Positions 35,564 through 49,000 of a stretch of DNA of 64,000 nucleotides are shown here, piece after piece (the stretch's first letter is position 1; every line of letters begins with the position of its first letter). Below the pieces are notes generated by a model that saw nothing but the letters and a program-made list of their open reading frames with translations, made no database searches and was not told where the DNA came from. The translations under genes and the position numbers were made by a program. Origin of the DNA: Nematostella vectensis (lineage: Eukaryota > Cnidaria > Anthozoa > Actiniaria > Edwardsiidae); assembly GCF_932526225.1 (NCBI RefSeq), contig NC_064035.1, positions 12,530,566-12,594,565 on the forward strand, read 5' to 3'.

Positions 35564-38500
35564 TCATCGGACATAAATAGCAAATTCATCCCCTGCGGCA
35601 AAATTTGTATTATCAGAATCATCACACCATAAATGGTTTGGATAAAAGCCAACTACGTGGGTAGTCCCTGTGTCCGGGTTAAGAAAACGCATGATGCGAT
35701 GGTATGCTCTCCATTCTCCAGTATAACTTGAATGTCCCCAACGGTTACAAACTCCATCGCAGCTGCTCCCCCAGTACTGACAGTTCCTTGATATGAAGGA
35801 AGTGTCGTCGGGAAGGCGAGTGAACGAATTGCAGGCCTGGGGCCATGGGGTGGACTTTTGGATCAAACACCTTGAGCGATAGAAAAATATATATTCAAAC
35901 TCCACACGTCTACATCTACATAAGCAAAGGTGGCCTGCGTCAATTCAAAAGGACTGCTTTCCCAAAAAAATCATGCATTTTCAAACCGCTCCCATACAAT
36001 CATTATTTACGCGATTTCTCTAATTCTTTCAAATTCTTATGAAAGAAACATCCTAGATTCGGAGTTTATTGCAATGCTAGGTTATCCAAACCGATTGCGG
36101 AATAATCGAGGGTAATCGAAGGTCGAAGTTTGGAAAAAGCGACTATAGTACAAGAGCAAAATATGAGACTTCTCTAAAATATGCTGTAATAACTAAATCG
36201 AGTTTCAAGGACCACAGCTGTGAAATATAACAATATTCCGTTGGGCAGAACTTGCTCTAAATCGACTATAACAATCTGAACATATCGAGATAGACGTCTT
36301 GGAGAATGATGAACATACTGCCAATCAAATGGTCAACAGAAAGATTACTACCACTAAAAGTAAGAATTGATATGTCCCTCTATAAAAAATGTAAGTATTA
36401 ACATTTGGAGACCGTATTTTCGAGTGCGCTTAGCGAAGTAAGCAGCACATTTTGCCATAATTATAATTCAAATGCATTCATTTTGATCGCTTTCAGCTTT
36501 TGGTGGACTGTGTTACAGTCCACTTACCTCTTAAACATGATCAAAGTTAGGATATAGAAAAGATTAGAGTTGAATATCTGTGCGCTCAACGACGCAATGC
36601 CTCAATACGACACACCCACACCCAGAAGCCACATACCTATCTTCGAACTTCTGTTGTTTTGGATTTCAGCTGGAATTCACAGGTTGGTGACTTTCGAGGG
36701 AATGCCACTGTGTGCCCATGCCACCCAAAATTCCATGATCCTATTATCTTACCTAGGGTGTCCTATAGCACAGCACGGCACGGCACGGCACAGCACAGCA
36801 CAGCACAGCACAGCATAGTATAGTATACAGCTTTTAAGCTTGCACATATCTAGTTGCTACCATTGGCGGTTTGAATATGCATGATTATTTGGGAAAGCAG
36901 TCCTTTTTAATTGACGCGGGCCACCTTAACCCTATTCAGACTGGGCTATTTTGAGCTGTCTGGGACTGTCTGGACTCCGTATTTCATGAACCGCTTAGGC
37001 TATGACCATCAAACTTACAGACAATGATCACCAGCATGCATCGTCAAGCCCTATTTTGGGTGTGGTCGAATCAATTATGACATCACAATGACATCATAAA
37101 TACGGTGTCTACTATTCTTTTAAATATTGCCTAAACTATCAGATATCGTGTTGAAATCATTAGCATCATTCAGATATATCAAAATCAACCTTTTAACGGC
37201 TTTACAACGCAAAAAGGCTATAAAAAACGTTTGTTATAACTTTTTTGTGAGAATTTTCCGCCATCTCGGGTCCGCCAGACCGCCACCTGTGATCCGCCAT
37301 CTTGCATTCTTATGATTTTTGCAAAATTAAAACAAAATAAAAAAAATAATAAAACAAAAAAATCTTGAATTATTACAGAAAAAGCATTAGTATACATGTA
37401 TCACTGGTCATAGTAATAATAAATGCATAATATTAGCTTTTAAAGTGTCATCTAGTGACATTTTTAACAACAGCTTTGAGAGAGCAAAATTTACCCACCC
37501 CTCCCCCCAAATATCCGAGGTAAAAACATTCTAGCGCTGTTGTCAACATTGTCACATAAACAAACTTATAAAGTCAAACAGGACCAAAATATATAAAAAA
37601 AATCACTACTTTTTAGTTTTGGGGAAACCTATCTGTGAAAAAACGGTTGCCGTCTCCTAGGCATGGCAATGGCATCAAAACGTCCGCAGAAAGTTTTTAG
37701 GAAAAGTCACCAAGTTTTAGCTTCTTAGCTTCTATGGTTCATAAGTTAAAGCAATTTTCCCGGAGGGGGGGGGAGGGGGGCTTAAAGAGCCCCCTCCCAG
37801 TTGCGCTCGACATACCTGATGGCTTGTTTCCCGAGCTCGTCGTTGTTTGTCATGATATGGAACACTCGATTGACCGCTGCCTTATGACAGTAGAAGCGCA
37901 TTTGATCGAAGCCCATGTCGGTACGTAGGTCATTTAGTGAAGACGCTGCAACAACTGTGTCTGTTGGAATAGGATACGCGATCTTCCTGTAATCATAGTA
38001 CCCGGTTATGGCCGTGATAGGAGGGTTTTTGACAATCATCTTTTTTATCGTTGTCCATCCTCCTGGAAATAATAGAAAACAACAGACATTTAGAGGAAAT
38101 GATTTTATTGTGGCGCCAGGAAGCAGATCACGCCATACACCTACAACATGGAATGCAGGCCCGTACCCAGGATTTTTCTTTGGGAGGGGGGTGGGGGGGG
38201 GGTGTGAAATCCGAAAATGTGGTCAAAATTCCGGGGTTGTGGAGGGGGTGAGTCTAATAGAAATCTGCCCACTTCCGAAAGAACAAAAAATGTTTTTTTT
38301 TTCATGTCTTTTAGTTTCTCCAAGAGACGTTTATTATCGGATTTTGCTAAAAGAAAGTTTGACTTTTAGAATTATGATATACTAGAGTGAACTAGAATGC
38401 CTTTTTTTTATCTAATTCGCTTATGCTTTATAGTTTTGTCTACAAATAGCACTGCGAACAGGAAGTGAACTTTCCGCCGTTAGGGGGGGTGCCAACGCAC

Positions 38501-41251
38501 CCCGTGCACCCCCCTGGGTCGGGCCTGGAATGAATTTACCAAGAACTAAATTAGTTGAAATTACGACTTCTCCCAAATGTATAAATAGATCAGTAGATCT
38601 TTGGCTTTTTATAATATCTATTTTATTATGTCGGAATTTTATCATTTTTATGTCAAAGATCTTGTATTAGACGTATTAATGTATTTATACTCTTTTAGTA
38701 TTATACTTATTAAAGTATTTATACTAAGGAGAGTCTTGTTTATTCTATACCCTGTAAATATTCTTCTCCATGGTAAATTTCCGTCAGAAACTATGTATGT
38801 AATCTATGTAATCTATGTTTATGATTCCCACTTTCCCAGCCACACACCCACCCCCATCCGTCGTCATATCACAGTAGACAACAAATGCGTCGATGCTCAG
38901 CTTTGGTCGGATCCAGTACGTCCCATCTCCCCGAGAAAAGCCAAAGATTTTGATTTGATTACAGGATCTGCCTGCCAAAGCGGCTGTCGAACCATTCCAT
39001 CCTGGAATAAAAGGAAAATATCACGGGGAAGATGTGTGACCAACAGGAATATTATTTTCTGGAATTTTTCGAGGAGTAGCGGTTGGGGAGGGAGATCCAA
39101 ACAGATTGGAGTCATTTCATCATAAAGCACATAAACAAACAATTGGTTCTAGTCCTACTAGATAAAAGATAATTCCCAAACACCCCCGGCTGCATTCAAA
39201 CTCCGATCTGCCGAAGCCTCGATTTCTTGCTCAAATTTAACATCCAGAGGCGGATCTAGGGGGACTGAGCCGAGCGCGCCCCGGATTCTCCTATTTTTAG
39301 ATATTTGGCTTAGAAGTAACAAGAAATGTAAGGAAATCCACGGAAGAACAATAAATCCGGCCCCCCTTTTTTGAAACACTTGTTCCGGTCCTGGATCCGC
39401 CACTGAACACAAACGATTCCAGCAAAGGTGTTCTAGAGGGTCTCGATTATATATTTCTCATTTTCGAGAAAGTTAAAAAATACATCGAAAAATAAAGTTC
39501 AAAATATATCGGTCTACTCTCAATAAAACTTCAATTTAGCCATCCAGAAGTTGATTGAAAATACCCCAGTCCTTCGCTTGAACCTGATTCAGTGTTAAGA
39601 CGGATTGTGAAATGGCGGCGTGATTACCATGATTCACTAGTGAGAGGGAGTTTCAAATGGCGGCGTGATTACCATGATTCAGTATGAGGGGGATTGTCAA
39701 ATGGCGGCGTGATTACCATGGTTCAGTATTGAGAGGGAGTGTCAGATGGCGACGTGATTACCCTGATTCAGTATTGAGAGGGATTGTCAAATGGCGGCGT
39801 AATTACCCTGATTCATCAGTTTATAGAGGGATTGTCAGATGGCGGCGTGATTACCATGATTCACCAGTATTGAGAGGAAGTTTCAAATTGCGGCGTGATT
39901 ACAATGATTCAGTATTGAGAGGGAGTTTCAAATTGCGGCACGATTACCATGATTCAGTATGAGGGGGATTGTGAAATGGCGACGTGATTACCATGATTCA
40001 GTATGAGAGGGATTGTCAAAGGCGGCGTGATTACCATGATTCAGTATGAGAGGGATTGTCAAATGGCGGCATGATTACCATGATTCACTATGAGAGGGAT
40101 CGTGAAATGGCGACGTGACTATCATGATTCAGTATTGAGAGTGTCAAATGGCGGCATGATTACCATGGTTCAGTATTGAGAGGGAGTGTCAAATGGCGGC
40201 CTGATTACCACAGTTTTCTCACCTCCCCATGTCTCGCATTTCTCTCCAAAGAAACCAGGAACACAGCTGCACTCGTAACCACCTGTATCACAAAGCTCCA
40301 GACATGTACCACCATTGGCGCAAGTTATAGAGGCACAAACCGGCAAAACCTGATAAGCAATATAACAGTCCTGTCAATAAATAAGTAAAGTTGCAAATAA
40401 TAAATGCATATTGTTCTCTGTGATGCGGTTTGTAGAAGATGATGAATTCAGCAAGAACGAGTGGCTGAGTGAGGTGCCGTAAGTTCGAGGTGCTTGTTCT
40501 CCCAGGCTTCAGATAATAAAGATACAGGGAGAAAACCACCGGACAGCCTATTCCTGCTGATGTGCGTCGGACCTTATGGTCTGCGTCGACAATTGAATAT
40601 GAATAAGAACTTTAAAAGCAAAAGTCGATAATAACGCAAAGTTGTTTTTTTTTTTTTTTTATTAAACGAAATACATGCATTTTTCAGGCAGTTCAGGATT
40701 CTGTAAGAAAAAAAAATATTTGTTCCAAGGCAAAGCCTTCCCGTCATGCATTCGTTCGTAACATTTTTGGCGGTGCGAAAACCTTTGGACCGCAGGGCAT
40801 ATATTCACATCACTTACATATGTGGCGGCATCAAAGTAATTATATCCAGTCCTAAGGACCAAATCTGAGGCTGACACCTCAGCCGCTGTCTTGTCGTTTA
40901 GTTCGCACGCATTTTCCTTGTGGTTGAACGAAGCGCATCGCTGATTGGCCAAGCACTCAGAGGCGCAGTCACCATGGCTGTCGACTTCAAGAGTGTCTAT
41001 CACGTGACCAATCAAAGCATAACCTTTAAAAAATATACAAACACAAAAATAAATCCAGCCCATCTTAGACAAAGGGGAGAGAACCATTGAAAGTGTTCGT
41101 CCTCCCGTGAATCCCACTTCCATTTAATACCTTTCTTTTTAAATGTGAATATCGCTTTTTGCTGACACTCCGACCTGAAAATGGTGGCAAGGGCTAGCCT
41201 TGAGACCAAGAGGAGTAGGAGGATTGTGCACTGTACGTAAGGCTTTGCCAT
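35564..41251 (-). CDS. Secreted PAN/EGF/fibrinogen-like domain protein
   Basis: Six exons, all GT-AG with agreeing phases: 41167-41251, 40818-41023, 40223-40349, 38852-39001, 37816-38062, 35564-35870. The summed coding length is 1122 nt (373 residues plus stop). Residues 1-22 are a signal peptide (MAKPYVQCTILLLLLVSRLA), so the product is secreted. A PAN/apple domain follows with its CASECLANQRC core, then an EGF-like domain with CANGGTC and GYECSC, then a fibrinogen-like segment starting DGTYWI and CDMTTDGGGWT, and a Cys/Trp-rich C-terminus ending GDEFAIYVR. The fibrinogen part is divergent after the GGGW box, and I do not see the usual calcium loop. Such proteins are adhesion, lectin or matrix components in cnidarians. 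Exon 1 uses a weak GTCAGC donor, chosen because the split codon then gives the first PAN cysteine. Confidence 0.8.
36770..36826. repeat. CACGG/CACAG pentanucleotide microsatellite
   Basis: About ten tandem pentamers, first GCACG and then GCACA, followed by short TAGTA copies. It lies in the last intron of the PAN/EGF/fibrinogen-like gene. Confidence 0.9.
38156..38527. mobile_element. MITE with CAGGCCCGTACCCAGG ends
   Basis: It starts CAGGCCCGTACCCAGG and ends CCTGGGTCGGGCCTG, near-perfect inverted repeats. The interior (GAAAGAACAAA, GACGTTTATT-TCGGATTT, TATAGTTTTGTCTACAAATA) matches the partial copy at 42090-42332. Non-coding, intronic in the secreted-protein gene. Confidence 0.75.
39245..39405. 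mobile_element. MITE with CAGAGGCGGATCTAGG ends
   Basis: Short element of about 161 bp bounded by CAGAGGCGGATCTAGG and CCTGGATCCGCCACTG, inverted copies of one another. It belongs with other CAG-GGCG-AGCCAGG/GGATCCAGG elements in the window (44975-45421, 50798-50956, 52032-52169). No target duplication was recognised. Confidence 0.65.
39600..40212. repeat. 45-bp minisatellite next to an EGF exon donor, about 14 copies
   Basis: Units contain AAATGGCGGCGTGATTACCA, TGATTCAGTATTGAGAGGG and a short tail. The array ends 11 bases from the donor of the EGF-domain exon (- strand, exon end 40223). In the transcript it therefore begins immediately inside the intron, and its first unit even includes GTGGTAATCAG right after the donor. 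Open frames across it are artefacts. Confidence 0.9.
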
Positions 41252-41400
41252 CGCACCACCAATACGAGCAGGGCTGAAATGTTTAAAAAAAATGTCTAAA
41301 TGTGGCATCGGTCCGCGCAGTTTACAATCTTCCAAGTGTGAGTTAGAGAAGCACCAAGCACTAGTGATCAAAGAACAGGAGATGTAAAACTCTTTATAAA

Positions 41401-41565
41401 GATGCTGATTTCGGCGATAAAAACCCTCGAAATCGTAGTTCGTGGCCGCCATCTTGGATTCGAGTAACAAAAAATTAGGCGCATTTTTTGTCACTCGCAT
41501 CCAAGATGGCGGCCACGAACTTCGATTTCGAGATATCAAGGGCTTTTATCGCCGAAATCAGCATC
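41401..41565. repeat. 165-bp near-perfect palindrome with AAGATGGCGGC cores
   Basis: The left arm from GATGCTGATTTCGGCGATAA to CCGCCATCTTGGA and the right arm from TCCAAGATGGCGG to TTATCGCCGAAATCAGCATC are inverted copies over about 70 bases. A 7-base insertion in the right arm and a loop of about 20 bases separate them. Each arm carries CAAGATGGCGGCC, identical to the YY1 core consensus. It lies 150 bp upstream of the start codon of the secreted-protein gene, so it may be a promoter hairpin or a foldback element. Confidence 0.85.
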
Positions 41566-43715
41566 TAAAGCCTACAGGTAGGCTAACTCTATCAACGTTG
41601 AAAACTCTTTCTCGACGTATTTCTCATATTAGGATTAAAAAAATAAGATGACATGGTTCTGGAATTTTGAGTGATTCATTTCGATTATTGAATAAGTCTG
41701 GATCCACTCGAAATTACGCTAAATTTCGATATAGTTAACGCGAAATTTGATACAGCTAACGCGATATTTCGAGATAGCTAACGTGTAGCCGCTGACTCGC
41801 GAAAATATCCTCTCGTAGCGTCTACGCAACGGCGGCGTTAATCGTGTTCCGAATAGTCTTTGATTGGCCACTCAGTTAAAATTATGGGTTCGCGCTATTT
41901 CCGGTGACGACTCTACCACCTATTCGCGTTAAATCTATCCTGAGTTCAGCCTTAGAAATGTGTCAACGTTATTTGGGATAGAGAAACCACACAAAGAACG
42001 ATGAACGATGATCCTTCGTTGGCTACGGAAAGTCTTTCATTTCCTGAAAAAATTCCGTTATTTTAGTTATATCCAAAGAGGCTAGTTTTTTTTAGTGAGT
42101 TCTCTAATAAAAATCTGACCACCCCCGAAAGAACAAAGAGGGATTTTTTTATGCCTTTGCAGTATCTTCACGGGACGTTTATTGTCGGATTTGGCTACGT
42201 ACCAGAGTTATCTAGCTTATGCGTTATAGTTTTGTCTACAAATAGCACATCCATTGGGAACCGAAGATGGACCTTCGGCCGTTGTGTGTGTGTGTGTGTC
42301 CCATGCACCTCCCCCCCTGGGTACGGGCCTGGTTATTTTGTATATATATAGGTAAATTAGTAGTATTTTGGGGGGTCAAAAAAACCTCAGTGTTCGCGAA
42401 TTTTCAAACATTTACTTTAATTTGAGAACTTCCTCTGACAGGTGCATGCACTAATGAAGTGATGCATATTTCATTATGGTGAATTGATAATATTATATCC
42501 ATCTATGCACTTACGCGGACTGATCGGCCATGCAAAACGACGTTTTATCTTATTTGCCTCAATAATTCAATAATAATGTATAATCACGTGTCATACAGTT
42601 TTAGCAACTTCGGCATCGGGTGAAACTCCATAATTTTTTGCTTGTTGTTTGCGAAACGACTTCTGTGTAACTAGGTAAACCCCTTCATTACGTAAAGAAA
42701 TTTGAGCGCCTAGCTATAACCCGCAATTTCGTACACGGTACGAAAAAAGTCAATAAAAAAGTTAGAAACCTGAAAACAAGAGATATAAAAACTTTGTCCA
42801 AGAATACAGAGCTAACATTTGACCGTCTTGGGTATAAACAAGTCCTTACCCGCTAAGTTTTGGAATAAGAATGACGCCAATGCTAACTACAGTACCACAC
42901 CATAAACAGGACAGTACTACACGGTATAATTTTTCTTACCTAAAAATCAGGCAGCTTTTTCATCTTGCTAATTTTGGTTGCCTTTTAGAAAAACGAGAGC
43001 TGATAACTTCAAGCTTGATGAGAAGCGGTGATAGATGTAAGTAGTGTTAACATTCTGAATAATTAAATAGCAGGACGTCATACAATCCACATTGTGTTTA
43101 CAAATAATATTGAAGGAATAATAAAAGAAAAATCGAGAAATCGAAAACTGTAATTATCCTCACTCGAAAGTCGTAAAGCAAAGAAATATCGTAACGTAAG
43201 AAGCCTGAAAAGGTTAAACATTTCTAAGAGTACAAAAGGATTTCGCATCATAAATTCCATTGTCAATGTAGAGACAAGTGTAATATACACTCATTTGAAG
43301 CATTTCTGAGACGAACGGCCATTGAAAAAGAAACAAAAAATAAAGCCCGGGGACCAGAAATCGTGTACCAAGATAATTTTCATGATTCGTTAAAATCATG
43401 AGAGTATGATGTACAATAGTACTACGCGATGATTTTCTTACCTGAAAATTATGGTCAAATTCTTTTTATGGTTGAAGAGATTTTTATGCGCTAGTTTTAG
43501 TTGGCGAAGAAGCCATTTCGTTATTTTGTTGTTATTTGTGTTGTTATTTTACCAGCCAATGAGGCGCGGGCAGTGTTTTTACATGCGATCTATCACTTCC
43601 AGAAAGTTGAATACATTTTGTTGTCAAGAAAAAGCGACAACGGTTTGATGGAGGCATCTTTATTTTCGATGGTACAATTAATAGCTGGATATTTATCGGA
43701 TGCGGGACCCGAAAT
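41566..43715. other. Intergenic, no gene recognised
   Basis: It contains a GATAGCTAACGCGAAATTTC-type short direct repeat cluster near 41720-41780 and a partial copy (about 42090-42332) of the CAGGCCCGTACCCAGG element, ending CCCTGGGTACGGGCCTGG. Two loosely similar 90-bp segments lie near 42890 and 43410. No coding exon was identified on either strand. Confidence 0.5.
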
Positions 43716-44159
43716 CTAGGCGGATCTAGGGGGAGGGTTGGTTTAGGGGGTTTAAACCCCCCTACTTCCTCCCCCCCCTTTGCCACTGAGCCAAACCCCC
43801 TTTAGCGAAAAGATAGATAATTATAATGCCTTTCCATCGATTCTAGCTGATTTTACTCTGTAAATAGCTATTTTTATTATTTTAATTTTTTTATTAAGTA
43901 CCCCCCCTGACCGTTTTTAGTATCCGAGGGATTAGTGTTTATGATCACCGCGGTTATTCCTTTTTCTTTTATTAACAAAGGTTGTGTATATGTTTAGTTT
44001 ATGGGTTTACCGCCAAGGTAATGTAGAAAGATTGAATTTGAATTATCGATTGAATTTGAAGTTCCGCTTTTTAGAAATGGAGTCGCTGTAATTGCAAGTG
44101 ATTTCTTCTGCTTTCCCTTTGTCCATTTTACCGCAATTCGTTGGAATTGATTTCGGGGA

Positions 44160-44325
44160 CTCCTCGGTTTCGTTTCGGGTCCCGGGATCAGTTGGGTACT
44201 TTTGGGGTTCGTTTCGGGTCCTGGGATCAGTTGGGTACTTTTGGGGTTCGTTTCGGGTCCCGGGATCAGTTGGGTACTTTTGGGGATCGTTTCGGGTCCT
44301 GGGATAATTTCGGGTCCTGTACACA
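44160..44325. repeat. 39-bp minisatellite, about 4 copies
   Basis: Tandem units with CGTTTCGGGTCC-GGGATCA followed by GTTGGGTACTTTTGGGG. Since 39 is divisible by 3, several frames stay open across it on both strands, but there is no flanking gene to make them credible. Confidence 0.9.
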
Positions 44326-44974
44326 TCCACTTTGAATTGTCATTTACAGTGTGCAAGCCTAGTCTTAGGACTGTTAGCTGGTTATTAGCGTTTTTCTTAT
44401 TTTAGATGAGATCTTTAAGATCATACACTGATGGGGGGGGGGGGGGATTTCAACTTTAGACATCTCAAAATTTTAGAGCCCACCACCCTTCTCCATTTAG
44501 ACAAATAACATTATTTAAAAAAATCTTGTTTTGAAAAACCAGCATTATTCCAGCTTGCTATGCTAATTTACGCAATGTGGACTAAGTATGAGGTTAGATG
44601 GACATAATTTGATGTAAATAATAACTAATTGCTCATATATTTTTAATTTTGAGTACTTTGAAAGGGAAAATGCCTCGGAAACGCTAGAAGCATACAAATT
44701 TAATGTGAAATTCCTAGCTCATGATTACTTCTATTTGTGTGGCCGAGTTCCCCTCCTGCACTGATATGTATGTTTTTTTAAAATTCTCATCCCCCAGCAG
44801 AACATGGTGCATTCCGTGCTAAATTTGAGCTTTGCTTGAGTCTATATATAGCATTGTATGTGCACCAGTCATAAGATATAATCTCGCACCTTAAAACTCT
44901 ATTAATCTAATGCAATTGTTTGTGATATGACCTCAAACTCCTAGAGTGAAAATTTCAATGCTAGGTGTACAAAG

Positions 44975-45421
44975 CCAGGGGAGGATACAGGGGGGGTGGA
45001 TATCCACCCCTTCCCCCTTTTTGAGCAAAAAAATATTGAAAAGTCACTTTGTTTGAAGAAAATAAATGTCTGAGGGGCGGGAGTTACTGTCCAATTTCCT
45101 TCATTTGCTTGACTTCGCTGACGCAACAAATCCGATTTCCGCGTGAAGTATTGTAAGATCTATCAGGGAAGTGCGAAGGGGTGGAATCGCAACTGAATAC
45201 ATTAACGGCGCGAATGGCGCGCTCTGATTAGCTACATCTGTTTCATATGTTTGTTTAACGCCTTTCCCATGAGACCGGCTTCCATGAGCAATCACAAACT
45301 CTACTGAATATAGCGAATACGTACGTTTAGGTAGTGACCTACCAAGAACCACTTGATCAGTTATATGCCGTCTATCCGGCCATTATCCAACCCCCATTTT
45401 GAAATCCTGGATCCGCCCCTG
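44975..45421. mobile_element. MITE with CAGGGGCGGATCCAGG-type ends
   Basis: The left end is CAGGGGAGGATACAGG and the right end CCTGGATCCGCCCCTG, inverted copies with two mismatches. About 447 bp and non-coding. A CCACCCC-rich stretch follows the left end. No clear target duplication was seen. Confidence 0.55.
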
Positions 45422-46059
45422 AAAACACTTCCACAAATAAGTCAATGGTCTCGGGGTGGCAGCGAGCCAGTGCACCCCATCGTTTTGGACATGTGCCTTT
45501 GTGATCATCCTTCAATACGCACCGAGTTGGTGTGTGCAAAAAGGCTTTCTTGGCGTCAAAAGTCGACCTAAAATATTAATTTGTCTATAAGGGAACACAC
45601 TTGTTGACATATCAGCTGTAGTTTTTTATTGTTATTTTTTAAATAATAATTATTATTGTTTAATTTGTTACTGTAAACTCATCGCATTAAATGAACATTT
45701 CATCAGAATAGAGAAAAAACGCCATGAAGTTCTTTATGTCTGTGGTGCTTACTCTCTATACAGAACTACGGCCACTGTGTTCTGAAGATGAACTTTCATT
45801 GGTGACGTCACAAAGTTTCAGAGTAATACCTAGATTTGATTGTTAACGTCGAACGCCACGCGCGCCAATTAGATCCGCTGCTGGAACACAAGAATTCCAT
45901 TTTAGGACGACTGTTCTGATCAGAGAATGGCTCACGGTTGTTAAAACTTTTTCTTCGTTTCACGTTACCTGGCATGATGTAGATTTAGCGGCTAGGTGCT
46001 TGTGTGGACAAGAACGCCGGTTTTTTTGCCGGTATATTTGGCAACGACGGAGCCAAATT

Positions 46060-49000
46060 ATGAAGCTAACGGTCAGCGATGCCGTGTACAACTACAGGTT
46101 TGTCAACAATCTGTGGAATGCTGCCTCAGAGGGAGATCTTAGGTGTCAGGTAAAGACGGAAATGACTAAACTATAAGGCTTTTATTTTGAGCGCCGAGGT
46201 ATGTAGTGAATTTGTGAGTTCCTCGACATTGAACTATTCACGGCACATTGTACAGCGTGTAGCGACTATTTCTGTCTTTCCTTGATTTTTTTTTAGATTC
46301 TGAGTACCTTTGTCGCTGATAAAACTGCATGATTAAAAGAAACTATATACATTTTTATAAATATTTTTATAACAAAGCGTATCGCGAATAACAAAATAAA
46401 CACATTCTTGTATAAACACATTCTTAATAGCCATATTCTTATACGCCACATTATATTATAGGAAAAACTCACCACTCCAATTGTTGGTCACGTGATTAGC
46501 CCATTTGCCCCACAGCCGTGTCACGTGACAGAGGCCTGGGGCCCAAGGCAGCCGTATCAGGCTCTGTTCTACCGGCCGTCAGATCACAGTAAGTATTAAA
46601 GCCACATTGTCATCAGTTTACTTCCGGTCGATTACGTAAGAATCTCCGATGATTTTTAACGGAAAACACGAAAAATATTTTAAAATATAGAAAGCAGTGT
46701 GTCTATTGGAAGTTTCCTTGAGGATGTGACTGCTAATAAAGGGCGGATGGCATGTTAAATATTTCTGATTTGAATAGGTTTTTTTTTGTCTTTTAACGGT
46801 TGAGGTTTTCGTCGGACCTCCGGAAGTAAACTGGTGACAATGCGGCTTTAAGGCTGATTTTAGACAACGCGATTTAGTCGTATGCGACTTGCCCGCAACT
46901 CCTGTACAACCCGAGCCGTAGAGTGTATATCAGACTACGACTCCGCTAGGACGTTCGAATTAGAAAAAGCATAGTGTGTTCAGGGCTAAGACATGTAGTA
47001 GGCAGGTCGCATACGACTTAATTGTGCTGTCTAAACCACGGGCAAACCAGACGAAATGTTCGTGTATCGAATATTTTCTTTAATTTGTTCACAGAATATA
47101 TCTGTAATAAAGCTAAGTTCAAACGTCGTATTATCCATGAGCCGTATTCAATGCAAATGCCTGCAAATGAATCGAGTCGATTGTTTCATCTTCATTTGCA
47201 TGCATTTTCATTGAATACGGCTCATGGATAATTCGACGTTTGAACTTAGCCTAAGTCGCTAATGTCTTGTACCACGAGAACGCACACAGGACATATGAAA
47301 GACTCATTTCCTTGAAGAGGGTAGTGGAAAAGACTGTACCAATATTTGATAACTAACGGGTCGGTATTCGATAATAATAGAGCTACCCAATTAAAAATTC
47401 TTTAGGGAAAAAAATCGAGCAAACAATCCCTTGGAAAAATGGCACAGTGACATTCAAAAGAAGAAGGAATTTTTCTAAGCAATACAAATGGCGGCGAAAA
47501 AGTAACAAACAGAAAAAAAAGGTCACCTACCTCTGTCGTATATATATAAATAGGCCCGTAGCATACATGTAGCTACTGCAGCAAGTATTTACAACTGGAA
47601 TGTTATCATATATCTCTAGGTTATTTCTTAGTATAATCACACTAGTATGATTATACTACAGTATTGATGAACGGTAGACTCCCAAGGATTAAAAAAAAGA
47701 AAAAAAAGGGGAGGACTCGAACCCATGGCCTTTTGCAAACCACGAACTCCGACCACCGACCTAAACAACTTAGCCACGAAGCCAACACCATAAAATATGG
47801 ATTCTAAAAATAATCTTATTAGTATTTGTATTGAACTGTTCGAAAAGACACTTCGAGCATGTCGAATTCCAGTTACTTCTTCTTTCACAAAGATGAAATA
47901 CCTGCTACAATTGATCACATAACTGTTGTACAATATGTATTTTGCATAATAATATAAAAAGTGCAAAATCATCATTCGATAAGTAAATTTGCGGAGGCAA
48001 GTTTTTGTACGAAATAATATGTTTGAACCTATAGATAACCTCAATAAAGCGCATGCGCAGTAGCTACAAAAATGGCCTGTCTGCAGGGTGTCGGGGTCGG
48101 GTTGCACGGTGGGGTTCTCAGGGGTGTCCGAAAACGGTCCCTACCCAACTAGGTAGCGATTGTCCGCCCTAGGTTCCTTTTGTGAACTGTAAAAATACCC
48201 AACAGTGTGATTGTTGAGACGTGCCCCGTGTCGTTTCGGGCTGGTGGATGTTGTGGGGGTTTGGGTGTGCCACACCACCAGTATCATCCTGGGGGGGGGC
48301 ATAAGTGCGTCGTAGTGCGTAAGCGGCGTTGGGCTGTCTTGAAGAGATTGAGGGCGGCTCAAAACAAAATCTAGATACATCTCTAGGGTTATCAGGACGC
48401 TTTCTGAATTAGGGAACGAACATATGATACAGCCTCCCCCCCCCCCCCCCGAAAAAAGATTTGTTTTGAAACAACCTTGTTATGATTACCCCGATATTGC
48501 CATAGTTCGTATCACCTCTCTCCTTACACTTCCCTGGTATAACAAGGATGCTCTGAAAAAAAATATTTCGCATGATATAGAACGAAAAACTCCAACAGTC
48601 GAGAAATGTGACGCAGCTGTGGCGTGAAGCATGGGGGGCGTAAATTCGGCATAAAGTATTTATAAAAAAAAAATGATATTGAGGATATTTGTTATGGCTG
48701 ATTTTGAAATCCTATCGTTGGTTTAACCATATCTGAAAAAATACCACGAACTCCTTCTTTTATACGAACGGTCCGATATTTCCGATATTGTTGCCCCTTC
48801 TTCGCATAAACATGACGTCCTTGATATGGGCTCTTTTACACTTAAAACAAAAGAGAAAGACAAAAGAATCATTGGATTTGTCTCGTGTGGATGATTTGTA
48901 AAGCTCTTTCAATGAAAACAAAAAACACTTTTCTAAAGAGTCATGACCTGATGTTGTTTCCATGGTAACTGTATAAACTTGCGCGCCTAAAAGACTTCGT

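Noticed and set aside
47709-47786. Functional tRNA gene
   Set aside because: A and B boxes are present but the acceptor stem does not pair, so it is listed as tRNA-like only.
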